From positions 186,001 through 250,000 of the forward strand of contig NZ_JAFEUV020000007.1 in assembly GCF_017355915.2 (NCBI RefSeq): 64,000 bases of DNA, given 5' to 3'. The notes beneath the pieces are model-generated. The model searched no databases, was not told where the DNA came from, and saw only the letters and a list, made by a program, of their open reading frames with translations. Made by a program: the position numbers and the translations under genes. Positions 25,266 through 35,438 of the stretch are shown one piece after another. Numbering within the stretch: position 1 is the first letter of the stretch; each line of letters opens with the position of its first letter. Source of the stretch: Telluribacter roseus. GTDB taxonomy: Bacteria > Bacteroidota > Bacteroidia > Cytophagales > Spirosomataceae.

Positions 25266-26960
25266 ATGCAATTGAAAAGAATATTTATTATTAGTTGTTT
25301 TTTTTGCTCTTTTTTCGCCAATAAACTTCTTGCTCAGAATATTGATATTGCCAATATTAAAAAGTTTGGTATATCGGGTGGCTTGTCGGTAAATTCTCTC
25401 TACAATTCAAATAGTCCAATTGGATCAGACCCACTTAGCTACTTCGTTGCTGGTAATGTCAACGTCTCAGTACTAGGTACCATAATTCCCGTAAACCTTG
25501 CGTATTCGAGCAGAAAGTTTACCTACAGCCAGCCTTTTTCATTCAATCAGTTTGCACTACATCCCACCTATAAATGGGCTACTGCGCATGTAGGTGTGGC
25601 TAGTATGACCTTTTCGCCCTATACCCTTAACGGGCACCAGTTTAGTGGGGTAGGAGTAGACCTGACACCTGGTAACTGGCGGGTGAGTGCCATGTATGGC
25701 CGGTTGATTAAGGCTCAGGCCGGAACCGAGACTACGCCTGCTTCTTATCGACGTATGGGGATGGGAGTTAAGACTCAATGGCAGAACAACCGCTTTCGGC
25801 TGGGGGTGACTACTTTCAGGGCCTCCGATGATTCGCTGTCTGTAGATAGGTCATCTCCCTATACCACGGTGTCTCCGCAGCAGAATCTGGTGCTGGCTGT
25901 CACGGCCGGAGCTTCCGTGTTCCGCATAGTTCAGGTTGATGTTGAGTACAGTAATAGTGTACTTGAAAAAAATCGCCTGCTAACGGAGCCGGATTCAATG
26001 CGCTCAACGGTTGGAATCATAGGTCAGCCTAATGCCTCCGCTGAATCGTATAATGCACTGAAAGGAACCCTCAATGCACTGCTCCCAAAAACCAATACTA
26101 CCGTAGGCATGGGCTTTGAGCGGGTTGATCCTAACTACCAGACGCTGGGTGGTTACTTTTTCACGAATGATTTTTCAAACGTCACTGTCAATGCCAGCCA
26201 GACCTTATGGAATGGCAGGCTATCCGGTAACGCTAACCTTGGGATTCAGAGAGATGATCTGAAAAATGAAAAAAGCAGCTCGCAGAAGCGGATGGTAGCC
26301 GGCGTCCATGTCATGGCCGTGCCTTCGGCCCGACTGAACCTGTCGGTTAACTATTCCAATTTTAAGGCGTATACTTTTATCCGGAGCGCCCTGCAGGATA
26401 TCAGCCGTTTGTCTCCCCTGGAACAGATTGACACGCTCAATTTCACACAGATTACCCGGAACCTGAACGCGAACGTGGTGTATCAGCTGCAAAGTTCGGA
26501 GGCAAGTACGCAGAGTATCATGGTAACCTATATGGTAATGAATGCCGCCAATAAGCAGGGGGATCTTATCAGGACGGGACAGACCACACAGGTCTACAAT
26601 TCAAATATCAATTACAACTGGGCACTGCCCAAGCTGGGTTTTTCTCTGGCTACGGGTTTAAGCTTTAACCAGAACAGCGTAGCGAGCCAGTCCTTCTCAG
26701 CGTATGGCCCTACCGCAACAGTCAGCAAGATGATGCTCAAAAACCGGATGAATAACTCTCTGTCCTCATCCTACCTGATCACCCGCCTTGGAGAGCTTAA
26801 CTCGTCGGTAACGAACCTTCGTTACAATGCAGGTTTTGCACCTGGCAAAAAGCAGAGCTTCCAGCTTATGGTTGGTAGTGTGTTTCGTGGAGGTAAGGTC
26901 TCCGCAGGAGGCACCCGCAATTACGTCAACGCCACCTTTGGTTATAGCCTGAGACTCTAA
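25266..26960 (+). CDS. Outer-membrane beta-barrel protein, first gene of the giant surface operon
   Basis: Predicted outer-membrane barrel of 564 residues. I prefer the ATG at 25266 over 25233 because it gives a clean signal peptide (MQLKRIFIISCFFCSFFANKLLAQ). The mature protein is built from alternating-residue beta strands with aromatic girdles (NWRVSAMYGRLIKA, RMGMGVKTQWQNNRFRLGV, LGFSLATGLSFNQN), and it ends in FGYSLRL, a typical barrel end. No plug domain or TonB box is visible, so it is not a TonB receptor. It is not recognisably PorP/SprF, although its position before a SprB-like adhesin suggests a similar role in export or anchoring. 49 bases separate it from the next gene. Confidence 0.75.
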   Translation: MQLKRIFIISCFFCSFFANKLLAQNIDIANIKKFGISGGLSVNSLYNSNSPIGSDPLSYFVAGNVNVSVLGTIIPVNLAYSSRKFTYSQPFSFNQFALHPTYKWATAHVGVASMTFSPYTLNGHQFSGVGVDLTPGNWRVSAMYGRLIKAQAGTETTPASYRRMGMGVKTQWQNNRFRLGVTTFRASDDSLSVDRSSPYTTVSPQQNLVLAVTAGASVFRIVQVDVEYSNSVLEKNRLLTEPDSMRSTVGIIGQPNASAESYNALKGTLNALLPKTNTTVGMGFERVDPNYQTLGGYFFTNDFSNVTVNASQTLWNGRLSGNANLGIQRDDLKNEKSSSQKRMVAGVHVMAVPSARLNLSVNYSNFKAYTFIRSALQDISRLSPLEQIDTLNFTQITRNLNANVVYQLQSSEASTQSIMVTYMVMNAANKQGDLIRTGQTTQVYNSNINYNWALPKLGFSLATGLSFNQNSVASQSFSAYGPTATVSKMMLKNRMNNSLSSSYLITRLGELNSSVTNLRYNAGFAPGKKQSFQLMVGSVFRGGKVSAGGTRNYVNATFGYSLRL

Positions 26961-27009
26961 TCTACACTCCTGCCAGCTTCTTATTTATAAGTTCCCTTCC
27001 TTTATCACA

Positions 27010-30000
27010 ATGAGAGTACCCTTACGTTTCCTGTTAATTTCAATATTTCTAATTGTTTCGGTGCTGCAGGCGGTTGGTCAGAATTACCCGGTACAGGTCC
27101 AGGTAATTGCCAAGCCTCCTTTCACGCAGTTCTTATCTGATCTTACCCGGCCGGAGAATGACCGTCTCAGCATACAGCTTCTTCTGAAAGACCTTCAACT
27201 CCCCAACCGGCAGGTCAAACTGCGTTTTTCGATCGAGGGGCCAGGTACCCGCATCGAGGGAGCCAGCAGTGTGCCGGTTTCTCCGATCAATCTGCTGGCT
27301 GGGACTATGATACAGCTGAGTGGGGCTGATCTGGCACCCTACTTCCAGCCCCAAAGTTTGATGATGTCGGCCAACCAGTATGGACGGCCGCTCCCGGAGG
27401 GGATGTACAAGTTTTGTGTGGAAGTTTTTGATTTTAATACCAATCAAAAACTATCCGCCACTACCTGCTCCAATTACATCTGGCTACAGCGTAGCGATCC
27501 CCCTATACTACTGACACCGGCCAGTAACCAGATCGTTCCCTTTCAGTTTAGCATGAATGTGGTATTTCAGTGGGTGCCCCGGCATAGTCAGGTTAATGCG
27601 GTAGAGTATGAGCTGACCCTGGTAGAATTGCTGGTACCGCCTGGCTCGTCGGTAAACCCCCAGAACCTATTTCTATCGCAGCCCCCTTACTTTAAGAAAA
27701 GAGTAAGCGGTACCTCCTACAATTTCAATATATGGGATGGTCTTCTGGTACCTGGTCGCTTGTATGGGTACCGGGTTCAGGCCATAGCCAGGCCCGGTTA
27801 TGAGGGAGTGACTTCTTTTACCAATAATGGCTACTCGGAGATTGGTTTTTTCTGGTACGGATCAGCAACGCCGAGTGTACAGACCTCCATAGAGAAATAC
27901 GTACCGCAGGCTAAGGTAGAACCCACTACCTCTGTAACTGAAAAAACCATGAAGGGCAACGTGGTGTGGTCATTTAAAAAAGCTGAAATGGATCCTGACA
28001 CCGCCCGCAGCACCTGGGTCGTCAATACAGCCAGAGAGGCTGGCCCGGAAGCTAAACAAACTGTTACTTCCCCTGCCGATAAGAGCAACATCGCAAATCC
28101 ACTGGCGAATGCCCGGGTCACCGTGTCCGCGGGTACTACCATCATCGGAACCGCTACTACGGATAAGGAGGGAAAATATGAGCTCAATGGGTATAATCCA
28201 GATTTGCTGAAGGGCGTTTCCAGCTTGTCCGTCAAGGTGGAGCATAGCAATGACTTTACTACCTTTAGCCAGTCCGTACCAATTAAACAGGGAGAGGTTG
28301 GGTATGATCTGGGGCAGGCAGTACTGATGGCCCAGACGTTCAGGGTAGCCACCAGGGTAGTAGTTCCGGCAGGTATACCCAGGGGGGATTTTACTGCGTA
28401 CTTACTCCGACGCAAAGAGGTTATAGGCCAGCGCCCTCACCTGGCCCTGGAAGGTAACGGCCGCAAGCAGGAGGTTATGTACAACGGGCAAACCTACCTA
28501 CAGGTGGCTACCATTACCTCATCAGAGGCCGCCCGACGAATATTTTATAACACTACGGGGGGCGATAACCTGGTCATCCAGGTAGTTGCGAAAGGCAAGC
28601 CTCCGGTATTCCTGCCTTTGGACCCCGTCAATGAAAAAGCGGAACCGAACGGTAATAAGCCTCTGGTCTGGTTAAAGAAAAATATAACTTATACCAACGC
28701 TATATCAGTAACGGGAATAGCCGGTGTGAAGACAAAAACGCTGGTTCCCAAACAAGATATAAGGCTAAAGCTAAGTATCAGCCAGGCTGATCTTCTGGCT
28801 CCCCTGCCCGCCGGAAAGTCTCTGGAATGGGAAGCGGTTTCGGATCCTTCGGGCAACTATGCCTTTACAGACTTGCCTCTTCTTAAGAAAGGGAGCAATA
28901 TCAGAATAACTGTCATTGACTATTTTCTGGCATCGGGCTCCAGAACCTTTGATATTAAGTACAATGGCAATGACCAGATCAGCTACGACATAGCTCTGGA
29001 GCCAAGTGTGAGCGTGGCTATGGGACTGATGCGTGACCAGTACGGTGCACCGGTAAAATTCGCGGTAGTTAAGAATAAAGCTACCGGTGAGGTAACAAAA
29101 ACCAACGAGTATGGCTTCTTCATCACCAAAGTTTATGATGCCAGCGATGCTGTGTTCACCATTACAGCCGATGGGTACGAGACGTACGATTATACGCTAA
29201 AAGGAAAAGCCTTCAAGTGGAACGACAAAAGCTGGGATGTGAACGCTACCGCTTTTCTTAACCAGCTAAAAGAGAGTAGCAGCGTAGTTGAATTATTGAA
29301 GTCACAAAAAACAGTTACACTCACCCCTGAGCTACTGGGTGTTGCTTCGGCCGATCTCAATGGTGTTTTTGCTCAGTTCTGTCAGCCTACCCAGCGCCTT
29401 TCGCACTTTATTGATGGTGGTGCTATCAAACTGCTTGACCTGCGGGGGATAGTTGCGTTTCAGACCTACCTGGGTATAGGATCCACTCCGGTGAAGGCAA
29501 AGATTCATGTAGAGAGAGATAAAGATACCTCTGACGGAACAATTACTTCACCATCGGGCTGGGAATATCGCGGAGCAAAAGGCCTGATCACTTATAAAGC
29601 AGAGCCACTGGAAGGAGACTCCCTGTTCCTGCCTATGGAAGGGACCATAGATGTCGTAGCGGGTACCCGCCAGACCGTCAAACTACTACTACAGCGGGGA
29701 CGAATGATCAGCGGTCTGCTAACTGACTCAGCCAGTGGTAAGCCTGTACAGGGTTCGGTAAAAGTACTGGGACTAGATATAGAGGCCGATTTTGACTCTA
29801 CGATGGGACGGTATGAGGCCATAGTACCAATGGGCAAAGAGATCACCCTTAAAGTCAACGCCGACGGCTACAACGCTCGAACGCTGGCTCTTATTCCCGA
29901 AGCAGGTAAAACCTATTCTTTTGCTCTGGTACCGCGCGATTCCACTCTGGCGGAAATAAAGACGCTCAGTGGGTTTACAGTGGAACTGGAAGGATACGAG

Positions 30001-33000
30001 CGCCTGGATGACGATATCTATCTCATCGGAGGCACTCTGAAGCTATCTGATACGGAAGGACACTTCAAACTAGTGGATGGTAATAAGGAACTGACCTTTG
30101 CAAAGGTAAAAGTAAAGGTTGAAGATGACGGTACGGCCATACCACTCCAGAACGTAGAGTTCAATGAAGTAGAACTGGAGGCCCTCGCTTTCGGTTTTGC
30201 ACCGGTTACCGTAGCATCTCAATCAGCACTGGTACTTCGCCCCCAGCGTTCAGAACCCAAAGTGGCCCGAATAGGTGGAGAAGAAGTAAAGCTCATGATA
30301 AGTAAGCTGGAGGTCAGGGGCTTCGATATGCAGCTTTTCCCGGACGCAGGTCTGGTACCCATCAATCGGGATACGGTGGATATGCAGTATCGACTCAGTC
30401 AGGTAGGGGCAGCCAAACCTTTTAATACTGCTTTTACAACTCCCGGTGTCGTATCCAGGGAGAATAGCAAATATGCGCGATACCATCTTGAATTTGATGA
30501 CGCGATTGCAAAAAGAGGTATATTCAGTAAAAAGGATAGCAGTGCTGCGGCAGCCGGCTCAGCACCTGCAACAAACACAATGGCGGCATCAGCACCGGCG
30601 GCCAAGACTGCCGGTTCAACAACTACTACTGCCGCCGCTCCACCAGCGACCCCGCCAGCTGTTCCGGAAAGCGAACAATATTTCGAGCACCGGACAGGAC
30701 TTATTACCATGCTATTCGATAAAAAGACCACGACACTCAGTGATTCGGGGCTGTCAATGGAAGGGAAAGTGCGCTTGCCTACAGTGAAGGGATTACAATG
30801 GCGGGTTTGGAACATGAGCCGATCCAGTGTGAAAACGCAATCGGATGGGCTGGAGCTGGAAATTGATAAGTTCCATATCAACAAGAGCAGCAATGGTGTG
30901 AGACTGGAAGAGTTCGCGCTGAAAGTAAGTAAAAGCAACCCCATCAATGGTAAGCTGTCCAGGTGGAGTGCTCAGCTGGATAAAATTGCCTTTTATGATA
31001 ATTTCAGGGGGGTAGGCTTTGGTGGTAGAATCAAGACTACCACCAATGAAAATAATGACTTTATCATTGATGAGCTTAAATTCATTAAGAATGAGGAGGG
31101 GATTACGCTGGGTGGTAAAATCACGCTCCCCAAGGATGGCTATAAGATTAAGACCTTCTCACTGACTACCCCGCATGGCTTTCAGTTGAGCTACGTTTCG
31201 GCGGATAATCTTTTTGAGATTGACGGATCACTCCGAATGGAGTACAAGGGTACGGCCAAAAGCGACATGATGACCATCTTCCCGCTGGAAGTACAACGAT
31301 TTATTTTCCGTACCAACAACGAGCTTTTTGTGGCGGTTAAAGCCAACACAAGTGTGAAGGTGGGGCCGGTTAAGATCAACCTGCGTCGTTTTCTATTTAA
31401 CCGTGGCGTCGATATATCAATGGATGCCATGAAAAAGTACATGGAGCGCGATTCATCGGAGAACGCCAACCTGGTGGCAGGAGCCCGATTCAAAACGACT
31501 CAGACCAGGGCGGACTCAGCAGCGGCAGCGACCCTGGCGGGTACAGCCGGTACAAACGTAGCCACGGCGACAACCCAAACCAGCACGGCGAAATCAGCAA
31601 CAACACCCGCGGGTTCAACAACAACTACCACACCTCCAGCGGGAACGGCCAATTCTTCGAATACAACGACCGCGACGGGCTCAACCACTGCGGCCACAAC
31701 AACCGCTTCGCCTGCTGCCGGCACCACAACTGCTGCTGCCAGTCCGCCGGCAAGGAAAGGTACTATCAACGCAGATACCCTGGCTTCTGACCTTGATAGC
31801 TTTATGGATCAGGATGAGGAGGAACTACTGCCCGAGAGTAAGATATCCTGGGGTGTAGGCTTCGCCGGTGGTGTGGAAGTAGACGTAAAGTCAGTAGATA
31901 TCCGCTCGGATGCCTCAGTCCTTATTGTCGAAAACAACGACAAGATGGAGGTACATGTCAATGACTTTATGATGGCTATTGACAACACCTCGTTCAGCGC
32001 GTCCATAACGGCGAAAATGGTATTCAATGATTCTAAAAAAGGTTTTGAAGGAAGTGCTCAGGTCCAGACCCTAGCGGCAGGACTGGCGGCCGGTTTCAAG
32101 TTCTACAAAGTAGGGCCCAATCCTTCCGATGTTGAAATAGGACTAAGCCTGCTGGCAAGTGCCAATATCATTACTGGTCCGGTTACCTGGACCAAGCTGG
32201 GTGGCGAAATTGACTTTAACCTCAAGGAGCAGAAATTCTACGTGGCGGTCATGGGGGCACTCATGCCAACGGGTGCCGATAGCTCCCTCATCAACTTTGA
32301 CCGCGTAAAGCTGGGTATAAAGTTTGAGGTGAATGAGTGTGGAGCCAAACCAGTTGTGGTCGGAACTGCCGGTATCCGCCTGCGTAAACAGGACTGGGGG
32401 TTGATCCAGGCCAATCTGGACTTCTGCCGTAGCCGTGTAGTAGTAACATTCAATAACGATGTGCAGGTAATAACCGGACTGGCCAAGGTACGGATGAACG
32501 GCCTTCTATTTGCCAAGACGGACATGGCCTTTGTCGGCTTCAATGCGGAAATGGAATTCCCCGTATTTGGCAGGAGGAATATCCTGGCTGTACTGGGTAT
32601 CAATGCCCGACAGGCGGAGGTACCCGAAGCATCGCAATATTTCAGTAAACTACCTGCGTCACTGATGGACCAGAATGGAAAGCGATTTCACGGTATTCTG
32701 GTACGCGCCGGGGTAGATATAAGCAAAAAGGAAGGTGGTTTCGATATAGACCTGTTGGTTACCTCCGTAGGCTTCAAATACGAGTTCTGGGCCAATGCCA
32801 ACCTTGATTTCAGTATGCGCTTCTCCAACTTTGCCCTCAGTCTGGCTGCCCAGGTGGAGGCTAAGGGAAGTGCCAGCGTCAAGCTATCACCCCTGGAGTT
32901 GTACGGGGACGCCTATACCAAACTACTGCTGAACGGGGGGTACGACGAGCCACGGGGCTGGTACTTTGGTGGCTCCGCCAAGATGAACTTCTCACTGGCA

Positions 33001-33219
33001 TCCGACCAGGATCAGGGGTGTAATTCAGCGAGTATCAAAACCTGCTACCTCACCGAATGTACCCGCATACCCTATCCCTGTGGTCCCTGGTATTGTGGAG
33101 GAATATGTGAATGGTGCTATCCGCAAAATCCTACCTGTGTATCGGTTCCCTATCCCTGTGGCTTCAAGTTCAAAGTCTGTAGAGACATTGACGCTCAATT
33201 TTCCTGGAAACAGAAATAA
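27010..33219 (+). CDS. Giant secreted multidomain protein with cysteine-rich C-terminal tail
   Basis: Secreted protein of 2069 residues, function unknown. Signal peptide to about residue 24. The N-terminal 280 residues (FSIEGPGTRIEG, EGMYKFCVEVFDFNTNQKLS, FNIWDGLLVPGRLYGYRVQA) resemble TANFOR-type Bacteroidota proteins; this match is from memory. Four carboxypeptidase-regulatory/CNA-B-like modules follow at about 360-430, 580-640, 675-735 and 895-960. Two Thr/Ala/Pro/Ser-rich linkers (about 1176-1222 and 1496-1584) break up a long beta-rich half. The last 66 residues hold ten cysteines (Cys2004-Cys2057) around duplicated IPYPCG/VPYPCG units. No T9SS sorting domain or lipobox is visible. It shares the operon with a barrel, an FN3 protein and a SprB-like adhesin, suggesting a structural part of a surface assembly. 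Confidence 0.78.
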   Translation: MRVPLRFLLISIFLIVSVLQAVGQNYPVQVQVIAKPPFTQFLSDLTRPENDRLSIQLLLKDLQLPNRQVKLRFSIEGPGTRIEGASSVPVSPINLLAGTMIQLSGADLAPYFQPQSLMMSANQYGRPLPEGMYKFCVEVFDFNTNQKLSATTCSNYIWLQRSDPPILLTPASNQIVPFQFSMNVVFQWVPRHSQVNAVEYELTLVELLVPPGSSVNPQNLFLSQPPYFKKRVSGTSYNFNIWDGLLVPGRLYGYRVQAIARPGYEGVTSFTNNGYSEIGFFWYGSATPSVQTSIEKYVPQAKVEPTTSVTEKTMKGNVVWSFKKAEMDPDTARSTWVVNTAREAGPEAKQTVTSPADKSNIANPLANARVTVSAGTTIIGTATTDKEGKYELNGYNPDLLKGVSSLSVKVEHSNDFTTFSQSVPIKQGEVGYDLGQAVLMAQTFRVATRVVVPAGIPRGDFTAYLLRRKEVIGQRPHLALEGNGRKQEVMYNGQTYLQVATITSSEAARRIFYNTTGGDNLVIQVVAKGKPPVFLPLDPVNEKAEPNGNKPLVWLKKNITYTNAISVTGIAGVKTKTLVPKQDIRLKLSISQADLLAPLPAGKSLEWEAVSDPSGNYAFTDLPLLKKGSNIRITVIDYFLASGSRTFDIKYNGNDQISYDIALEPSVSVAMGLMRDQYGAPVKFAVVKNKATGEVTKTNEYGFFITKVYDASDAVFTITADGYETYDYTLKGKAFKWNDKSWDVNATAFLNQLKESSSVVELLKSQKTVTLTPELLGVASADLNGVFAQFCQPTQRLSHFIDGGAIKLLDLRGIVAFQTYLGIGSTPVKAKIHVERDKDTSDGTITSPSGWEYRGAKGLITYKAEPLEGDSLFLPMEGTIDVVAGTRQTVKLLLQRGRMISGLLTDSASGKPVQGSVKVLGLDIEADFDSTMGRYEAIVPMGKEITLKVNADGYNARTLALIPEAGKTYSFALVPRDSTLAEIKTLSGFTVELEGYERLDDDIYLIGGTLKLSDTEGHFKLVDGNKELTFAKVKVKVEDDGTAIPLQNVEFNEVELEALAFGFAPVTVASQSALVLRPQRSEPKVARIGGEEVKLMISKLEVRGFDMQLFPDAGLVPINRDTVDMQYRLSQVGAAKPFNTAFTTPGVVSRENSKYARYHLEFDDAIAKRGIFSKKDSSAAAAGSAPATNTMAASAPAAKTAGSTTTTAAAPPATPPAVPESEQYFEHRTGLITMLFDKKTTTLSDSGLSMEGKVRLPTVKGLQWRVWNMSRSSVKTQSDGLELEIDKFHINKSSNGVRLEEFALKVSKSNPINGKLSRWSAQLDKIAFYDNFRGVGFGGRIKTTTNENNDFIIDELKFIKNEEGITLGGKITLPKDGYKIKTFSLTTPHGFQLSYVSADNLFEIDGSLRMEYKGTAKSDMMTIFPLEVQRFIFRTNNELFVAVKANTSVKVGPVKINLRRFLFNRGVDISMDAMKKYMERDSSENANLVAGARFKTTQTRADSAAAATLAGTAGTNVATATTQTSTAKSATTPAGSTTTTTPPAGTANSSNTTTATGSTTAATTTASPAAGTTTAAASPPARKGTINADTLASDLDSFMDQDEEELLPESKISWGVGFAGGVEVDVKSVDIRSDASVLIVENNDKMEVHVNDFMMAIDNTSFSASITAKMVFNDSKKGFEGSAQVQTLAAGLAAGFKFYKVGPNPSDVEIGLSLLASANIITGPVTWTKLGGEIDFNLKEQKFYVAVMGALMPTGADSSLINFDRVKLGIKFEVNECGAKPVVVGTAGIRLRKQDWGLIQANLDFCRSRVVVTFNNDVQVITGLAKVRMNGLLFAKTDMAFVGFNAEMEFPVFGRRNILAVLGINARQAEVPEASQYFSKLPASLMDQNGKRFHGILVRAGVDISKKEGGFDIDLLVTSVGFKYEFWANANLDFSMRFSNFALSLAAQVEAKGSASVKLSPLELYGDAYTKLLLNGGYDEPRGWYFGGSAKMNFSLASDQDQGCNSASIKTCYLTECTRIPYPCGPWYCGGICEWCYPQNPTCVSVPYPCGFKFKVCRDIDAQFSWKQK

Positions 33220-33230
33220 TAGTAACCTGT

Positions 33231-35423
33231 ATGAAATTAATTACCAATATCCTGATTTTTCTGGGGCTGGCGCTGGGCCTACTACAACCCGTGTCCGCTC
33301 AAAAGAGTGAAACATTCCCCCGCCAACTAGTAACGCTACCTTCCCCACGGGGCAATTACCTGCTGGTGTCGCCGATGATACCTACGGCGGAGGATACGTT
33401 GCAGTTGCGCAATACCGCCTACTTCGTCATAGAGCGGGCTGTGATCTCCGCAAAATCCATCAATAAAAGCCTGCAAAAAGAGGAGCCTAAGAACCCAAAG
33501 CCCGCTCCGGCTAACGGCACTGGCCCGGAGCTTAAGTACAGGGAAGTAGAGAAACTTCGCAGAGCCGCCTCTCGTAGCGATCTTCGGCAGTATGTAAGCG
33601 ATGAGTATATAGCCAACATGAAGTCCGTGCTGGGCCAGTCGACCGACGAGCAGCTCATCAACTTCATACAGAACCACTATAATCCTTTCGATTATAAATT
33701 ACTGGCACTAGGCATCGAGCTACAGTCTATCCTGGGTCAGGTGTTCCTGGATACGGAGGTGGAACAGAATGACATTTGCTACTACCGGGTGTATCAGGTA
33801 GACAAGAAAAACCGCCGTACACCCTGGGGTGAGGCTTTCACCATAGCCGGAGTCGAAAATCAGGCCTTAAAGCAGGCAAAGTTTGCGCTGGATAAAGTCA
33901 TTAGCAACGACAGCCTGGTAGCCTTCCGCTGGACCTGTGCCAATAATGCTCTGGCAAAAAAGAGCAATGGGCCTCTGACAGGTGGTAACATACTGACTAA
34001 TGCAGTGATGCGTCAGGAAGCTACCACGCATATATCCGATCCGGCTACGCTTCGTGCCAACCTGTACCTCTTCGTGAATAATTCGTGGCAAAAAGTAAGT
34101 GCCCTGATGCCACTCCAGAATACAACCGGTGATTCGCTGGTGCTCTACTGGCAGAAGAAATGCCGTCCCGAGGAAGTAGTCAGAGCCTATGTACAACCCT
34201 ATGATCTGGTCTATAACGAAGGCGTGGAATCGGATACCGCTACGGGCGTAGCGGTGTCAAAAAACTCTGTTTCGCTCATTTATGCTGCCTTTGCCAAAGA
34301 TACCACCGATGCCATTCGACTAAGCTGGAAAAAGCTACCACCAAAGCCGTACTATACGGGCGTTGAAATATCAAAAGAAGTAGCGGAAAATCAGTATGAG
34401 GTCATAGCCACCGTGTCACCACAAGATACTGTCTATGTCGATTATGAGGTACGGCCGGGTATTACGGTGGCATACCGTGTCCGGGCGCTTTTCATCCCGA
34501 TTGATGGCCTGCAGCAGGAGTTTCCGGCCGAGGTAGCCGGAACCTGTACCAATTTCTCGCGGCCCCTGCCGGTCCGGAACCTGAAGGCTACGCACCAAGG
34601 GCCCCATGTTAAACTGGAATGGGAAGGAGTAGCCTCTCCCTCACTGTTTGGGTACTATGTCTACCGGGGTACTTCGCCCCGGAACCTTTCACTAGTTAGT
34701 CAGACCATTCGCGGTACTATGTATGTAGATAGTTCCGATGCTCTCAGCGGACGTTCAACCTACTACTATTCCGTCCTTACCATGAACCTCACCCAGGATA
34801 CGAGTGATCTGGTCCCCCCCGTGGCCATTCAGCCCCGGCGGGCCATTGAAACTACCTACCCGCGTACCCTGGAAGTGCGCCTCATCAATGGAAAGGCCTG
34901 GCTTAGCTGGAACGATGTAAGGGAGTATGATACGATTCTGGACGCGTATGTAGTACAGCGTCAGGACAATCCTCAGTCTGACTACAAAACGTTGCACAAC
35001 ACCCCACTCAGACAGGCCTCCCTGGTAGACTCAACTCTGACCGAAGGAAGTACCTATACCTACCGAGTGGCCGCTATTACGGCACAGGGTGATACTACTC
35101 AATTTTCTGAAGCTACTGTACTGGCCGTACCTTTTCCCACCGTTCAGCCAGTCTTCAATTTCTACGTCCGTAATACCTCGCAGGGGGTGGAAGTAAGCTG
35201 GCCCAATGCGGTGCTGGAAAAGCGTACCCACTATGTCATCTACCGGCGTCGGGCTGAGGAAGTGAACTTCACCCGCATTGGTGAGGTGAGCAGCCAGATA
35301 GACACCTTTCTGGACACAAATACAAGTGCTAAAACAAAATATGTCTATACCGTAACTGCTCTCGAAGCACCGGGACGTCGTGAAAGCAAACCGGTAAAAT
35401 CAAAAGCCATAACGAAAGAGTAA
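33231..35423 (+). CDS. Secreted fibronectin type III repeat protein
   Basis: Secreted protein of 730 residues with a signal peptide ending at PVSAQ. Residues about 25-230 form a distinct region with a helical part (KYREVEKLRRAASRSDLRQYV). At least four FN3-like modules follow, recognisable by patterns such as VKLEWEGVASPSLFGYYVYRG, STYYYSVLTMN, GSTYTYRVAAITAQGD and VEVSWPNAVLEKRTHYVIYRR. It ends without a T9SS sorting domain. Eleven bases separate it from the giant protein upstream and 15 bases from the adhesin downstream, so the three are surely co-expressed. FN3 modules suggest protein-protein or carbohydrate contacts on the cell surface; no enzyme domain is visible. Confidence 0.82.
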   Translation: MKLITNILIFLGLALGLLQPVSAQKSETFPRQLVTLPSPRGNYLLVSPMIPTAEDTLQLRNTAYFVIERAVISAKSINKSLQKEEPKNPKPAPANGTGPELKYREVEKLRRAASRSDLRQYVSDEYIANMKSVLGQSTDEQLINFIQNHYNPFDYKLLALGIELQSILGQVFLDTEVEQNDICYYRVYQVDKKNRRTPWGEAFTIAGVENQALKQAKFALDKVISNDSLVAFRWTCANNALAKKSNGPLTGGNILTNAVMRQEATTHISDPATLRANLYLFVNNSWQKVSALMPLQNTTGDSLVLYWQKKCRPEEVVRAYVQPYDLVYNEGVESDTATGVAVSKNSVSLIYAAFAKDTTDAIRLSWKKLPPKPYYTGVEISKEVAENQYEVIATVSPQDTVYVDYEVRPGITVAYRVRALFIPIDGLQQEFPAEVAGTCTNFSRPLPVRNLKATHQGPHVKLEWEGVASPSLFGYYVYRGTSPRNLSLVSQTIRGTMYVDSSDALSGRSTYYYSVLTMNLTQDTSDLVPPVAIQPRRAIETTYPRTLEVRLINGKAWLSWNDVREYDTILDAYVVQRQDNPQSDYKTLHNTPLRQASLVDSTLTEGSTYTYRVAAITAQGDTTQFSEATVLAVPFPTVQPVFNFYVRNTSQGVEVSWPNAVLEKRTHYVIYRRRAEEVNFTRIGEVSSQIDTFLDTNTSAKTKYVYTVTALEAPGRRESKPVKSKAITKE

Positions 35424-35438
35424 GCCTTCCTATACCAA

